Made by a program: the position numbers and the translations under genes | From: Thermoproteota archaeon | GTDB taxonomy: Archaea > Korarchaeota > Korarchaeia > Korarchaeales > Korarchaeaceae | Direction: 5' to 3' | DNA length: 64,000 nt | Assembly (NCBI GenBank): GCA_026986575.1 | Contig: JALSOH010000006.1 | Location: forward strand, 434,001-498,000 | The notes under the pieces: model-generated | Seen by the model: the letters and a program-made list of their open reading frames with translations, nothing else | Database searches by the model: none | What the model was told of the DNA's origin: nothing | In this document: positions 8,056 through 16,437 of the stretch, one piece after another | How positions within the stretch are numbered: position 1 is the stretch's first letter | How the letters are laid out: each line of letters opens with the position of its first letter

Positions 8056-8796
8056 ATGCTCAAGTATGAGAATGTGACCAAAAGCTACGGGGCCGTACAT
8101 GCGCTCAGAGGAGTATCTGTCCATTTTCAACCAAGTAAAATACACGCTATCCTTGGTCCAAACGGTTCGGGCAAGTCTACATTAATGAAAATGGCTATTG
8201 GTCTCGTTAAACCGGATTTGGGGACAGTTAGGGTGTATGGGATAGATCCGGTGGAGGATCCTATATCGGCTAGGAAGATAGTGGGGTACGCTCCCGAGGA
8301 GATAGTGATATACGAGAGCCTCACGCCAGCAGAGTACCTCAGCTTCCTCGGCTACATTTACGGCATCCCGAAGGATGGGCTGGAGATCCGATTGAAGACT
8401 CTGATCAAGATCTTCAAGATGGAGGAGCACATGGGGAAGCTGGGAGGGGAACTCAGCCACGGCAACAGGAGGAAGCTCCTCATCATGTCCGCCCTGATAC
8501 ACGATCCGAAGGTACTCATACTGGACGAGCCCTTCTCTGGACTCGATCCCGAGATAGCGAGAGTTCTGAAGGAGCTAATGAGGAAGTACGCGGAGGAAGG
8601 GAGGATCGTCATCTTCTCCACTCACATACTGGAACTGGCTGAGGCGGTGGCTGACGAGGTCACCATAATGCACTTGGGCGAGGTTGTGGCGAAGGGACCA
8701 ATGGAGGAACTCAGGGGAAAGAAGGACCTCGAAACCTACTTCCTCGAGGTCACGGGCCTAACCTCAGAGCTGGAGGAGTTGTTGAAGGCCCTCTAG
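8056..8796 (+). CDS. ABC transporter ATP-binding protein (exporter type)
   Basis: A 246-residue ABC ATPase. Walker A is GPNGSGKST (34-42), the signature is the variant LSHGNRRK, Walker B is VLILDEP followed by FSGLDP, and the switch histidine is in FSTHILE. Together with the large permease gene 8 bases downstream it resembles ABC-2/CcmA-type two-component exporters. Substrate is not predictable. It has no evident link to the CRISPR locus beyond sharing the leader region. Confidence 0.85.
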   Translation: MLKYENVTKSYGAVHALRGVSVHFQPSKIHAILGPNGSGKSTLMKMAIGLVKPDLGTVRVYGIDPVEDPISARKIVGYAPEEIVIYESLTPAEYLSFLGYIYGIPKDGLEIRLKTLIKIFKMEEHMGKLGGELSHGNRRKLLIMSALIHDPKVLILDEPFSGLDPEIARVLKELMRKYAEEGRIVIFSTHILELAEAVADEVTIMHLGEVVAKGPMEELRGKKDLETYFLEVTGLTSELEELLKAL

Positions 8797-8804
8797 GTGA
8801 TCTC

Positions 8805-10292
8805 ATGTCTTGGCGGAGGATAGCTGAGGTCGTTGCTAGGGAAGCAGCCTACAGGTCGAGGAGGGAGGCTGAAAGGAGCCTCCGCTTCTTCAGGATGAGC
8901 GGAGGGAGCATGCTCAAGTACAACGCGTTCCTCCTCGCTGTGTTTACCTTCATGTCCTCCATGATCGGCCTGAGCGCCTTCAGCGGGCCCGAGGTGGCAT
9001 ATCTAACCCTGATAATGCTGTTCCTGATGGAGATCCTTATGGGAGTGCTATTCATGGCCCTCAACCTCCAAGTACTCGTCTCGGACAGGCTCCTCGATCC
9101 GATATTCCACCTCCCGGTGAGCGAGCCTGAGATAAGGAGGGCGCTCCTCTGGGTGGGCATCTACTGGGGAGGCGCCGCCTTACCCTTCGTCCTGATTCCC
9201 GGGGCTGCCGTGGAGTCCTACCTCTTAAGAGATCCCCTCATCCTGGTGGGGGCGATAATGGGCTCACTCATCGCCTTGGTCCTGTCAATGGCCCTCGGCT
9301 ACTTGGCAGGTTCTCTAGCCACTAGGTACACGAGGAGTCTTAAGGGAAGGGCCGTCTCCACGGTAGTTTGGCTCCTAGTCCTGAGCGTGGGATTCATCAT
9401 GGGCCCCCTTATGGACGCTGTCTCCCAGCTCTACGAGGGCGGAGCCGTTCAAGCTCTGTACATGGTACCCCCGATAAGCTTTGCAGTGATGTTCGAGAGC
9501 TCCGGGGCCCTGTTGTCCTCTCTTCTCCTAGTTCTAGTCTCATATATCCTATTCAGGACTGGTACATCCAGATTCTGGAGGGTGGTCACGAGAGGAGAAG
9601 TCCCCTTGCCCAAGAGACCGGCTAAATGGAGCCTGAGTTTCGGTTTCACTGCCGCCTTAATGAAGGAGGTGAAGATGGCCACTAGGACACCCAGGATCTT
9701 CGCATCCATCATAATGTATTCCTTTATCTTCCCACTCGTCTTTATATTCCCCTTCTTCAGCGAGGGACTGCCACAGGGGTTTTCGGGTTTCCTCGCCCCC
9801 CTGGTCCTCGCGGTAGGGGGTCTCGGTGGCTTCTCCATCCTTTACCTTTACGTGATGGAAGCCTCTGGAGCCAAAACCCTATACTCGCTCCCCCTCACGA
9901 GGGGCAGGGTAGCCTTGGTGAAGTTTTACACATTCCTGACGGTAAACATGCCCGTAGCGATTCTGATAGCGGCAGCGCTCGCTGTGCTAATGCCCAACGG
10001 TGCAATACCCGCCCTCATATATCTGGCAGCCCTCTCCGGATCAGCCCTACTAAATTCACTGACCTACGCTCTTCTCTTACCGAAGGAACCCTCCCACTGG
10101 TCCACCGAGACCTTCGGCAGAACTCTCGTGGCGGTACTCTTCCTGATAGAGGGGATGGCCTACTTCTCCGTGGGAATCGCCTCCCTCTTCCTGCCTAATG
10201 GGCTCCGGGCTACTACTTCCCTCATCACCTTAGCAGCGATCTGGATCGTGGATTCGATCCTCCTCACCGTGAGTGGAAGGAGGGCCTTGTAA
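8805..10292 (+). CDS. ABC transporter permease, polytopic membrane protein
   Basis: A 495-residue integral membrane protein with roughly 12 hydrophobic helices after a basic N-terminus. The segments include FLLAVFTFMSSMIGLSAF and a C-terminal pair around LVAVLFLIEGMAYFSVGI. It follows the ATPase gene by 8 bases with an AGGTGATCT ribosome site, so the two form an exporter operon. Its 3' end overlaps the convergent gene at 10264-11679 by 29 bases. The family resembles large ABC-2-like permeases; substrate unknown. Confidence 0.75.
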   Translation: MSWRRIAEVVAREAAYRSRREAERSLRFFRMSGGSMLKYNAFLLAVFTFMSSMIGLSAFSGPEVAYLTLIMLFLMEILMGVLFMALNLQVLVSDRLLDPIFHLPVSEPEIRRALLWVGIYWGGAALPFVLIPGAAVESYLLRDPLILVGAIMGSLIALVLSMALGYLAGSLATRYTRSLKGRAVSTVVWLLVLSVGFIMGPLMDAVSQLYEGGAVQALYMVPPISFAVMFESSGALLSSLLLVLVSYILFRTGTSRFWRVVTRGEVPLPKRPAKWSLSFGFTAALMKEVKMATRTPRIFASIIMYSFIFPLVFIFPFFSEGLPQGFSGFLAPLVLAVGGLGGFSILYLYVMEASGAKTLYSLPLTRGRVALVKFYTFLTVNMPVAILIAAALAVLMPNGAIPALIYLAALSGSALLNSLTYALLLPKEPSHWSTETFGRTLVAVLFLIEGMAYFSVGIASLFLPNGLRATTSLITLAAIWIVDSILLTVSGRRAL

Positions 10293-11679
10293 CTTCCCTC
10301 TCCCCCTTACTCTCCATCTCCGACTCTGAAGAGGGCCAAAGCAGGTCCTCCCTGAGGGAGCCCATCAGGCACACGTATGATATGAAGATCCCCAAGCTCA
10401 TTACCATTAGTGAGGGCTCCACCAAGTAGGTCAGCCAGACGTTCCCGTATGGATTGGGGGAGTAAGGACCGGGCGGGTTCCCGAGCATGTACAGGTTCAC
10501 GGATATGGCCGCTGCACCGAAGCCCAGCAAGGAGAACCATCCTCCTAGCTTGACCCACTTGGACGTCCCTAGGAGGTCGGCGGGCCAGCTCAGGTATATC
10601 AAGAGGACGATGATCCCCCACATGCCCACCAGGATGTGCCAGTGTCCCACGTTGTAGGCCAGCTCGGCCCAATCCCACAGGGGATCTCTGAAGGGTGGGT
10701 TGAAGAAGAGGGGCTTCCTCAAGCTCATGGCTACCAAGGCACCGGGAATCGTGACCGACAGCCACATTATCGCATTACCGGTGAGGAGCCCCCACTTCAA
10801 ACTATCTCCCTTTGCCTTGAGGCTGAGGAGAGTTGTCCCTACCAGCAGGATGAGGGCTGCTGGAGTTATGATCACATGGGCCACCTTTCCGAACGGCCAG
10901 ACGGCGAAGCTAGCCACTGCAGCCATTAGCTGTCCCAGCCATATCAGGTGGAGGGCTAGCCTAGACACCCCCCTCTCTTCCACCCTCAGGAGGCTCACTG
11001 CTACCAGGAAGACCAAGCTAAGGGCTAGGAGAAGCATCGCGTGCTCGTGAGCAGTAAGAGCCCTCCAAAGGGAATCCTCCTCCGCAAGATCGGGATTGAA
11101 CCGCGCCTCGATGAGGGCCTTCAATAAACCCGATCTCCCCTCCATGAAACTGGATCCTAGGTAACCTCCGATCACGGAGCCAGCGAGCATGAGAACGCCA
11201 GATAACCTTAGGTTGGATTCAAGCAGGTTATGGGGATGAAGCCTCAAAACTGTCAGCAATCCGGCTAGGAATATGGCAGCAAGGCCTGTTATGAATAGCC
11301 CATGCCACAGGTGGAAGGATCCGGCGTAGGAGTAAGCGAGCCCCCCTAAAACTGTAAGGACAGAGCCCACGGAGAACAGGTTTATTAAATCATTTCCCAG
11401 TCTCATCCTCGTTATCAAAGGTATCATGGAGGCATAAATGAGTAGAGAGAAGATTGTGTGGTAGATGAAGGTTATCCTGGCTAAGTACTCTTCTCCTTCA
11501 TTTATCGAAATTATCTCAGCCGCCCCTACGCTCTCATTATATCTACTACCTGGGAGGTGAACGGGCAATCCCAAGTGAACCCTCACTTCGGTGAACTGTG
11601 GAGAGAGAATTACTAGAAAGCCTACTACTAGGACCAGTAGTGTCGACGAGAGAGCAATGTGGAAGCGGAGTTCATTCAT
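10264..11679 (-). CDS. Histidine-rich polytopic membrane protein, possibly heme-copper oxidase/NO reductase-like
   Basis: A 471-residue protein with about 12 transmembrane helices. Many histidines sit in or beside helices: His74 (FIYHTIFSLL), His123/126 (FHLWHGLF), His211/213 (TAHEHAMLLLAL), His268 and His346/348 (GHWHILVGMWG). Intramembrane histidines spaced in this way suggest heme or metal ligation as in subunit I of heme-copper oxidases and NorB, but I do not see a textbook Cu-B HH motif, so this is tentative. The start ATG 11679 follows a GGGGGATCT ribosome site. Its promoter carries a TGACA-N2-TGTCA palindrome shared with the hemerythrin-domain gene at 12296, which supports a redox or NO role. 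Confidence 0.4.
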   Translation of the reverse strand: MNELRFHIALSSTLLVLVVGFLVILSPQFTEVRVHLGLPVHLPGSRYNESVGAAEIISINEGEEYLARITFIYHTIFSLLIYASMIPLITRMRLGNDLINLFSVGSVLTVLGGLAYSYAGSFHLWHGLFITGLAAIFLAGLLTVLRLHPHNLLESNLRLSGVLMLAGSVIGGYLGSSFMEGRSGLLKALIEARFNPDLAEEDSLWRALTAHEHAMLLLALSLVFLVAVSLLRVEERGVSRLALHLIWLGQLMAAVASFAVWPFGKVAHVIITPAALILLVGTTLLSLKAKGDSLKWGLLTGNAIMWLSVTIPGALVAMSLRKPLFFNPPFRDPLWDWAELAYNVGHWHILVGMWGIIVLLIYLSWPADLLGTSKWVKLGGWFSLLGFGAAAISVNLYMLGNPPGPYSPNPYGNVWLTYLVEPSLMVMSLGIFISYVCLMGSLREDLLWPSSESEMESKGEREVTRPSFHSR

Positions 11680-11716
11680 GAGATCCCCCTCTTCTTCCTG
11701 TTCAGACTTATTAACA

Positions 11717-11728
11717 TGACACCTGTCA
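11717..11728. promoter_or_regulatory. Palindromic operator TGACACCTGTCA upstream of the 11679 gene
   Basis: A 12-base inverted repeat with 5-bp perfect arms (TGACA / TGTCA) and a CC centre. It lies 38 bases before the start codon of the minus-strand membrane gene, immediately upstream of its likely TATA element (TTAATAAG, about 11707-11714). The same half-sites with the same spacing recur at the promoter of the gene at 12296. Confidence 0.5.
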
Positions 11729-11795
11729 AATTGATGTAAGCTCGATGACCGATACGCTTCGGCGAGTAGTGAATCGAACTATCGGTTTGAACAGA

Positions 11796-12089
11796 TTATC
11801 TCTTGAGGCGATTCTCCAACTCATTCAATACTTCATCAAAATCCTTACCTCTCCTAATGAGATCACCGATCTGGATCACCAATCTTTCTATCTCCGAGAA
11901 CGTACCCTCGTCAAATTTCGTGTTAAGAATATAGTTTATGAGGGCGCCTATCCTCTCCGGATCCCCTGAGATCTCTTGCAGGTTTCTTAGTTCCTCAACT
12001 ATAGCGCTTTCCCTCATCCTTCTGTATTTGTCCTCGCTATCACTTCTCAAAGCTTCCTCCCAAGATTTGAAGAAGCCCATATTCATCAT
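11796..12089 (-). CDS. Small helical hypothetical protein
   Basis: A 97-residue, highly charged, all-helical soluble protein (start MMNMGFFKSWEEALRS; further ATGs at 12086 and 12080). It contains EISGDPERIGALINYILNTKFDEGTFSEIERLV, described here only in part: helices separated by a DPERIG turn. I recognise no family. A TATA-like TTATTAAG lies about 25 bases upstream, consistent with a leaderless transcript. It stands alone between the redox-linked genes on either side. Confidence 0.55.
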   Translation of the reverse strand: MMNMGFFKSWEEALRSDSEDKYRRMRESAIVEELRNLQEISGDPERIGALINYILNTKFDEGTFSEIERLVIQIGDLIRRGKDFDEVLNELENRLKR

Positions 12090-12242
12090 GAATAGGCGAA
12101 AGCTAGACTTAATAATGTAATCTTAGGCGCGCATTCCTCATGAAAACGAGGCTGGACAAGAATGGAGGTGAGATGATCTCCTGGGGTCCTAGAAAGAAAG
12201 TGTGAGATTACTAACAATATAAACCTGAACCTAGAATTTGAA

Positions 12243-12286
12243 TTAGGTTAACCTAAACTTTAATAGGTAATATGACACATGTCATA
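12243..12286. promoter_or_regulatory. Promoter with two palindromes before the DUF438-hemerythrin gene
   Basis: Three elements lie in a row: a perfect 14-base palindrome TTAGGTTAACCTAA (12243-12256), a TATA-like TTTAATA (12259-12265), and an inverted repeat TATGACA-CA-TGTCATA (12271-12286) with 7-bp arms spanning the expected transcript start. The second palindrome matches the one at 11717. Its position between the TATA box and the start suggests repression; the upstream one overlaps the BRE position. Confidence 0.55.
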
Positions 12287-12295
12287 ATGATGGCT

Positions 12296-13606
12296 ATGAG
12301 CAGGCAGGAGTGGATGGAGGAGAAGCTTGATCAGGTGAGGGAGATCCTTAAGGAGCTACACAAGGGTGCAGATTTTGAGGAACTCAAAGAGAGGTTCAGG
12401 GAGGTACTTCGCGGCGTATCCCCATGGGAAATACCCTTGGTGGAGCAGGAACTGGTGGCCCAAGGCATCTCTCCCCTTGAGATAGCCGCTCTCTGCGATC
12501 TCCACGTCGCCCTCTTCAGGGAATCTCTTATGGACTCCCGCTTGGAGGGTATCGAACCGGGTCACCCTCTGGACACATTCCTTAGGGAGAACGAGGAGAT
12601 CCTCAAAGACTCTGAGAAGCTCATGCTCTACGCGAACTCCCTCCCCAAGGTAGAGGGAGGCAGCAGGAAGGAGGTGTTCGATCAACTCAGTAAACTCGCC
12701 TCGGAGCTGAGGGGGATAAGGAGGCACTTTGTTCGATTACAGTTCCTTCTCTTCCCCTACATAGAGAGGAGAGGACTAACTGCGGTTCCGAGAGTTCTCT
12801 GGACGAAGCAGGATCAGGTAATGGCAAAGATAAGGAAACTGAACCAGATACTATCCGAGGGGAAGTTGGAGGATGCGGAGTACATATTGGAACTCAGGTC
12901 CCTCTCGGACGAGCTCTCTAGGGCATTGGTGGACATGGTGTTCAGGGAGAACAGGATACTCTATCCGACTGTCAGGATCCTACTGAGCGAGGAAGAGTGG
13001 TCCGCCGTCAAGCTGGAAGAGCCCGAGGTGGGTTACTACAAGGTCGAGCCTAGAGAGGGCTGGGAGCCCAAGGATCCGGTGTACCCTCACGAGGTGGAGT
13101 CGGGCATAACCGAGGAGCAGATATCCCGCATGCCCGAGGAAATGAAGGCTATGACCTCCCTCATGGAAAAAAGGGACGATCACGTACTGGTGAGGGCTGG
13201 CGACTTGGAGCTGAAAAACGGTTACATCTCCCTGAAGGAGATGGACGCCCTCCTGAGGACCTTACCCTTTGAGATAACCTTCGTGGATGCTGATGACAGG
13301 CTCCGCTACTACAATTACAGGCCGGGACTCATATTCTACCGCTCGAGGACGGTGCTGGGGAGAAAGGTGGAACTCTGCCACCCGCCGGGCAGCGTCCACA
13401 TAGTGAAGAAGATCGTGGAGGAGTTCAGAGCGGGCAAGAGGGATGTGGCTGAGTTCTGGATAGATATGGGGGGAAGAAAAGTGTACATAAGGTACTTCCC
13501 CGTCAGGGGGGAGGACGGCGAGTACCTTGGAACGGTGGAGGTGGTTCAGGACATTACCGACATAAAGGGGATAGAAGGGGAGAAGAGACTTCTAGGCGAG
13601 GCCTGA
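12296..13606 (+). CDS. DUF438 / hemerythrin-HHE / PAS domain protein
   Basis: About 436 residues from ATG 12296 (in-frame ATGs at 12272, 12287 and 12290; those at 12287-12296 fit a near-leaderless transcript). Three regions are visible: DUF438 (about 5-70; VSPWEIPLVEQELVAQGIS and AALCDLHVALF), a hemerythrin-like HHE bundle (about 85-230; GHPLDTFLRENEEILK and RHFVRLQFLLFPYIERRG), and a PAS domain (about 300-430; LPFEITFVDADDRLRYYN, GRKVELCHPP, GTVEVVQDIT). This architecture is known from proteins thought to sense or manage oxygen, NO or iron. It has no output kinase. The palindromic promoter ties it to the membrane protein at 10264-11679. Confidence 0.85.
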   Translation: MSRQEWMEEKLDQVREILKELHKGADFEELKERFREVLRGVSPWEIPLVEQELVAQGISPLEIAALCDLHVALFRESLMDSRLEGIEPGHPLDTFLRENEEILKDSEKLMLYANSLPKVEGGSRKEVFDQLSKLASELRGIRRHFVRLQFLLFPYIERRGLTAVPRVLWTKQDQVMAKIRKLNQILSEGKLEDAEYILELRSLSDELSRALVDMVFRENRILYPTVRILLSEEEWSAVKLEEPEVGYYKVEPREGWEPKDPVYPHEVESGITEEQISRMPEEMKAMTSLMEKRDDHVLVRAGDLELKNGYISLKEMDALLRTLPFEITFVDADDRLRYYNYRPGLIFYRSRTVLGRKVELCHPPGSVHIVKKIVEEFRAGKRDVAEFWIDMGGRKVYIRYFPVRGEDGEYLGTVEVVQDITDIKGIEGEKRLLGEA

Positions 13607-13632
13607 AATCGTGAAAATGCATTGGATGAAGG

Positions 13633-14331
13633 CTACCCCTCCAGATGGGCTCTCCTGCCCGAGACCTCCACATCACATCCTCCTTTCTTCACAGATACGA
13701 TGGCCAGCTCGTTCTCAGCGAGCTCCCTCAGGGAGAGCGATAACGTCCCACAGGAGAGCTTAACCGTGCTCGTCCAGTTCAGGACGTAAATGCCATCCAT
13801 CAATTTGATGTACTTGAGGCCTTGGACGGGCTGCCTCCAGTTGGTAAATATGCCCCTCGTATATATCACCTGGGGAGGGACTAGCCTGTGTTCAGAGCAA
13901 TCTGGGATCTCCACGGATTCATTGGCCACTTTGACCGCAGCGCCCTCAGGCATCCTGAGGAGCAGGACGGGTGTGTGGACGTACATGTCCATGAGCCTCT
14001 TATAGAAGGTCACATTCCTCTCAAGGATTACCTCATCTCCCTCCATTATCTCAATGGGAATCTCCTTCCTGATCTCCACATCAGCGGGGAAGAAAACCCA
14101 ATATCTCAGGAGAGCGTAGCACTCACCGTCGCATGATATCAGAGCGGTCTCGACGGAGGCGCTCCTACTCCCTGAGCTGCACCACCTAGTAAGCAGCTCA
14201 TCCGCTGGAGGCCACGATACGGGGAGCTCCTCAATATCGGCCTTCTTAGGTCCGTTGACCGAGGAGTAGGCTAGGGCGATTAGCAGGAGGGCCGCTGCCA
14301 CCACCAGAACTATCGCAACTGTCCTTATCAT
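13633..14331 (-). CDS. Membrane-anchored extracellular hypothetical protein
   Basis: A 232-residue protein with one N-terminal signal-anchor (IRTVAIVLVVAAALLLIALAY, shown in part as residues 2-22) followed by a mainly beta extracytoplasmic domain. Several cysteines (in TRWCSSG, ISCDGECYA, EIPDCSEH, KLSCGTL, KGGCDVE) could form disulphides, and N-x-S/T sites occur (NVTF, NESV, NWTS). No family recognised. Confidence 0.6.
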   Translation of the reverse strand: MIRTVAIVLVVAAALLLIALAYSSVNGPKKADIEELPVSWPPADELLTRWCSSGSRSASVETALISCDGECYALLRYWVFFPADVEIRKEIPIEIMEGDEVILERNVTFYKRLMDMYVHTPVLLLRMPEGAAVKVANESVEIPDCSEHRLVPPQVIYTRGIFTNWRQPVQGLKYIKLMDGIYVLNWTSTVKLSCGTLSLSLRELAENELAIVSVKKGGCDVEVSGRRAHLEG

Positions 14332-14342
14332 GAAACGACCGT

Positions 14343-14379
14343 GAGGCGCCTCTTACATCAGATAAAAGGCTGGCGCCTC
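14343..14379. promoter_or_regulatory. GAGGCGCC repeats around the promoter of the 14331 gene
   Basis: GAGGCGCCTC (14343-14352, itself palindromic) and GGCGCCTC (14372-14379) place two copies of GAGGCGCC in direct orientation on the minus strand, either side of a TATA-like CCTTTTATC (about 14361-14369) for the gene starting at 14331. A possible operator pair. A further GAGGCGCC occurs near 16060. Confidence 0.3.
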
Positions 14380-14461
14380 GTCAACCTTAAATTGGTCCTA
14401 CAGGACGATGGCCCTATGACAGGTGACCTCCTTTGGCCCTGATTTAAAGGAGGGTAATCGC

Positions 14462-15634
14462 ATGTCCCCGAATCAGGAGTTCAGAGTGACGCCTTGGGAA
14501 GTCGAGGGGCTAGTGGACTACGACCGCCTGATAAAGGAGTTCGGCACTAAGCCCCTAACTGAGGACCTCATCGAGAAGACGAGGGAGCTCACCAAGAGCG
14601 AACTTCCGCTCTTACTAAGGAGGAGGTTCTTCTTCTCCCACAGGGACTACGACTTGGTGCTGAAGGACTACGAGAAGGGTAGGGGTTTCTTCCTCTATAC
14701 GGGAAGGGGACCCTCCGGTCCGATGCACATAGGACACATAATCCCCTTCTACATGACCAAATGGTTCCAAGAGAAGTTCGGAGTGAACCTCTACATCCAG
14801 ATAACGGACGACGAGAAGTTCGTGTTCAAGCCGGAGCTGAACTTCGAGGAAACGAAGAGGTGGGCCTACGAGAACATCCTAGACATAGCGGCAGTGGGCT
14901 TCGACCCCGACAGAACCTTCATATTTCAAGATAGTGAGTACACCGAGATATACGAGCTGGCTGTCCCCATCTCCAAGAAGATAACGTTCTCCACGGCCAA
15001 GGCCGTGTTCGGATTCACTGAGAGCAGCAAGATAGGGATGATATTCTTCCCTGCAGTTCAGGCGGCCCCGACCTTCTTCGAGAGGAGGAGGTGTCTCATA
15101 CCTGCCGCAATAGATCAGGACCCTTACTGGAGGATCCAGAGGGATGTGGCCGAAAGCTTGGGCTACTACAAGACCGCCGCCATACACGGAAAGTTCTTCC
15201 CGCCTCTCACAGGACTGTCGGGGAAGATGAGCGCCAGCATGCCTGAGACGGCGATATACCTGACAGATGATCCCGAAACGGTGAGGAAGAAGATATGGAA
15301 GTTCGCCTTAACCGGCGGACAAGCGACGGTGCAGGAGCAGAGGGAGAAAGGGGGTAATCCGGAGAAATGCGTGGTCTTCAAGTGGCTCGAGATGTTCTTC
15401 GAGCCCGATGACGAGAAGCTACTGCAGAGGTACGAGGACTGCAAGTCCGGCAAGCTGCTATGCGGGGAGTGCAAGAATTACCTCATAGAGAAGGTGCAGA
15501 GCTTCCTGAAGGAGCATCAGGAGAGGAGGAAGAGGGCCGAGCCATTGGTGAGGCAGTTCAAGTATACGGGGAAGCTGGCCAGGGAGATGTGGGAGCGATC
15601 CATACCCAAAGAGCTGAGAGGAGGAGAGGTATAA
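14462..15634 (+). CDS. trpS: Tryptophanyl-tRNA synthetase (canonical copy)
   Basis: A 390-residue class Ic synthetase that charges tRNA-Trp. HIGH motif MHIGH (88-92) follows TGRGPSGP; the active site has QITDDEKFVF and AAIDQDPYWR; the KMSKS loop is intact as GKMSASMPET (K255). The C-terminal half has cysteines in DCKSGKLLCGECKNYL, as in archaeal TrpRS. ATG 14462 is chosen over the GTG at 14423 because AGGAGGG lies about 9 bases upstream. A divergent paralogue with an altered KMSKS loop lies at 32283. Confidence 0.93.
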   Translation: MSPNQEFRVTPWEVEGLVDYDRLIKEFGTKPLTEDLIEKTRELTKSELPLLLRRRFFFSHRDYDLVLKDYEKGRGFFLYTGRGPSGPMHIGHIIPFYMTKWFQEKFGVNLYIQITDDEKFVFKPELNFEETKRWAYENILDIAAVGFDPDRTFIFQDSEYTEIYELAVPISKKITFSTAKAVFGFTESSKIGMIFFPAVQAAPTFFERRRCLIPAAIDQDPYWRIQRDVAESLGYYKTAAIHGKFFPPLTGLSGKMSASMPETAIYLTDDPETVRKKIWKFALTGGQATVQEQREKGGNPEKCVVFKWLEMFFEPDDEKLLQRYEDCKSGKLLCGECKNYLIEKVQSFLKEHQERRKRAEPLVRQFKYTGKLAREMWERSIPKELRGGEV

Positions 15635-15644
15635 GACTCAACCC

Positions 15645-16118
15645 CTTCATCACCAAGTGCAGGTGCTTCTAGAGGGGCCGCTGTTAGCAGTACCACGACG
15701 ATATTAGAGTGCTCTTGCTTTAATTAGACTCGAAGTGCTCAGTTCAAGCGTAAACGCGGTGTACGGTAACTAGAAGACGGAAACCAGAAAGACGCTTGCT
15801 TACAGCAATCTGTTCCCCGGCAAAGGGATGGCAGGGGGCATGAACGAGCTCTGAGCTCGCTCCTTCACAGCAAACGGCTGGCACCTCTATGCCCCCTGCC
15901 ACTCGGCCTAGCTTCTCCTCCATTTTTAAGCGTATCTTATCCGAACCTAGGGGTCCTACCACTGAGCCTCCCGGCCTACACTTATTCCCTGCATTGCTGG
16001 CATCGCCCCCTCAGCAAGTCAAATCTCGATCCAATGAAGGTAGGTCTGAATCGAGTTAGAGGCGCCGCGAAGAAAGAGATGTGAGACATGTCCATAGGGG
16101 GGTTGGACATCAGCATAT
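15645..16118. other. 474-base gene-free region with a possible structured RNA
   Basis: No convincing coding frame on either strand. The middle has a strong fold: a 12-bp perfect inverted repeat GGCAGGGGGCAT (15829-15840) / ATGCCCCCTGCC (15888-15899) encloses two small hairpins, CGAGC-N5-GCTCG (15844-15858) and CAGC-N5-GCTG (15867-15879). This multibranch design looks like a non-coding RNA core rather than a terminator. I compared it by eye with archaeal SRP RNA and RNase P RNA: the minus strand has a short GCTAGGCCGAG resembling the SRP 5' domain, but the diagnostic helix-8 and P4 motifs were not found. Strand and ends unknown. The rest (15900-16118) shows nothing else I can support. Confidence 0.35.
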
Positions 16119-16379
16119 TCAGTCCAGCAAACCGAAGATCAGGTAAGAGAAGAGCAAAAACACCAAAAATGCCCTGAGAAGCTCATCTCCCCTCTCCTCG
16201 TACTCTATTGCGAAGATGTGAAGGAACCACGACATCGAGCCCATTATGATCAGGAGAAAGCTAAGTAGGCCAGCTAGTGAGGTCCAAAGGGAGAGATCAG
16301 GGTGCTCCAAAGCAAATCTCCCGATTGCTATTCCCATAGGCACCAGAAAGGAGCCCATGAAGGGAAGCCACTTCCTCAT
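16119..16379 (-). CDS. Small three-helix membrane protein
   Basis: An 86-residue hydrophobic protein with about three transmembrane helices (around residues 5-24, 32-58 and 68-85) and a short charged loop EYEERGDE between the last two. The start ATG 16379 is followed by MRKWLPF, giving a basic N-terminus. No family recognised. It is divergent from the HAD gene 58 bases to its right. Confidence 0.5.
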   Translation of the reverse strand: MRKWLPFMGSFLVPMGIAIGRFALEHPDLSLWTSLAGLLSFLLIIMGSMSWFLHIFAIEYEERGDELLRAFLVFLLFSYLIFGLLD

Positions 16380-16437
16380 CCTGCACTCATAAATACCTCT
16401 GGATTACCATAATAAGGATCTCCGACCTAAAACTCTG

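Noticed and set aside
11756-11790. GAATCGAAC on the plus strand, whose complement GTTCGATTC resembles a tRNA T-loop
   Set aside because: The flanking bases cannot form a T-stem, acceptor stem or anticodon arm. I found no tRNA gene in the window by eye.
12139-12204. A 21-codon frame (MKTRLDKNGGEM...) in the 12090-12242 gap
   Set aside because: Too short, with no ribosome site or conserved feature, so it cannot be supported as a gene.
14415-14428. ATGACAGGTGACC upstream of trpS as a third TGACA-type operator
   Set aside because: Only one half-site is good; the second arm (TGACC) does not match TGTCA, so it is not counted in the putative regulon.
15880-15930. GCTAGGCCGAG on the minus strand, similar to the 5' domain of archaeal SRP RNA
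   Set aside because: The following sequence does not give the Alu-domain UGUAAC loop or the helix-8 GGAAG..GCAGC motif, so SRP RNA is not supported.
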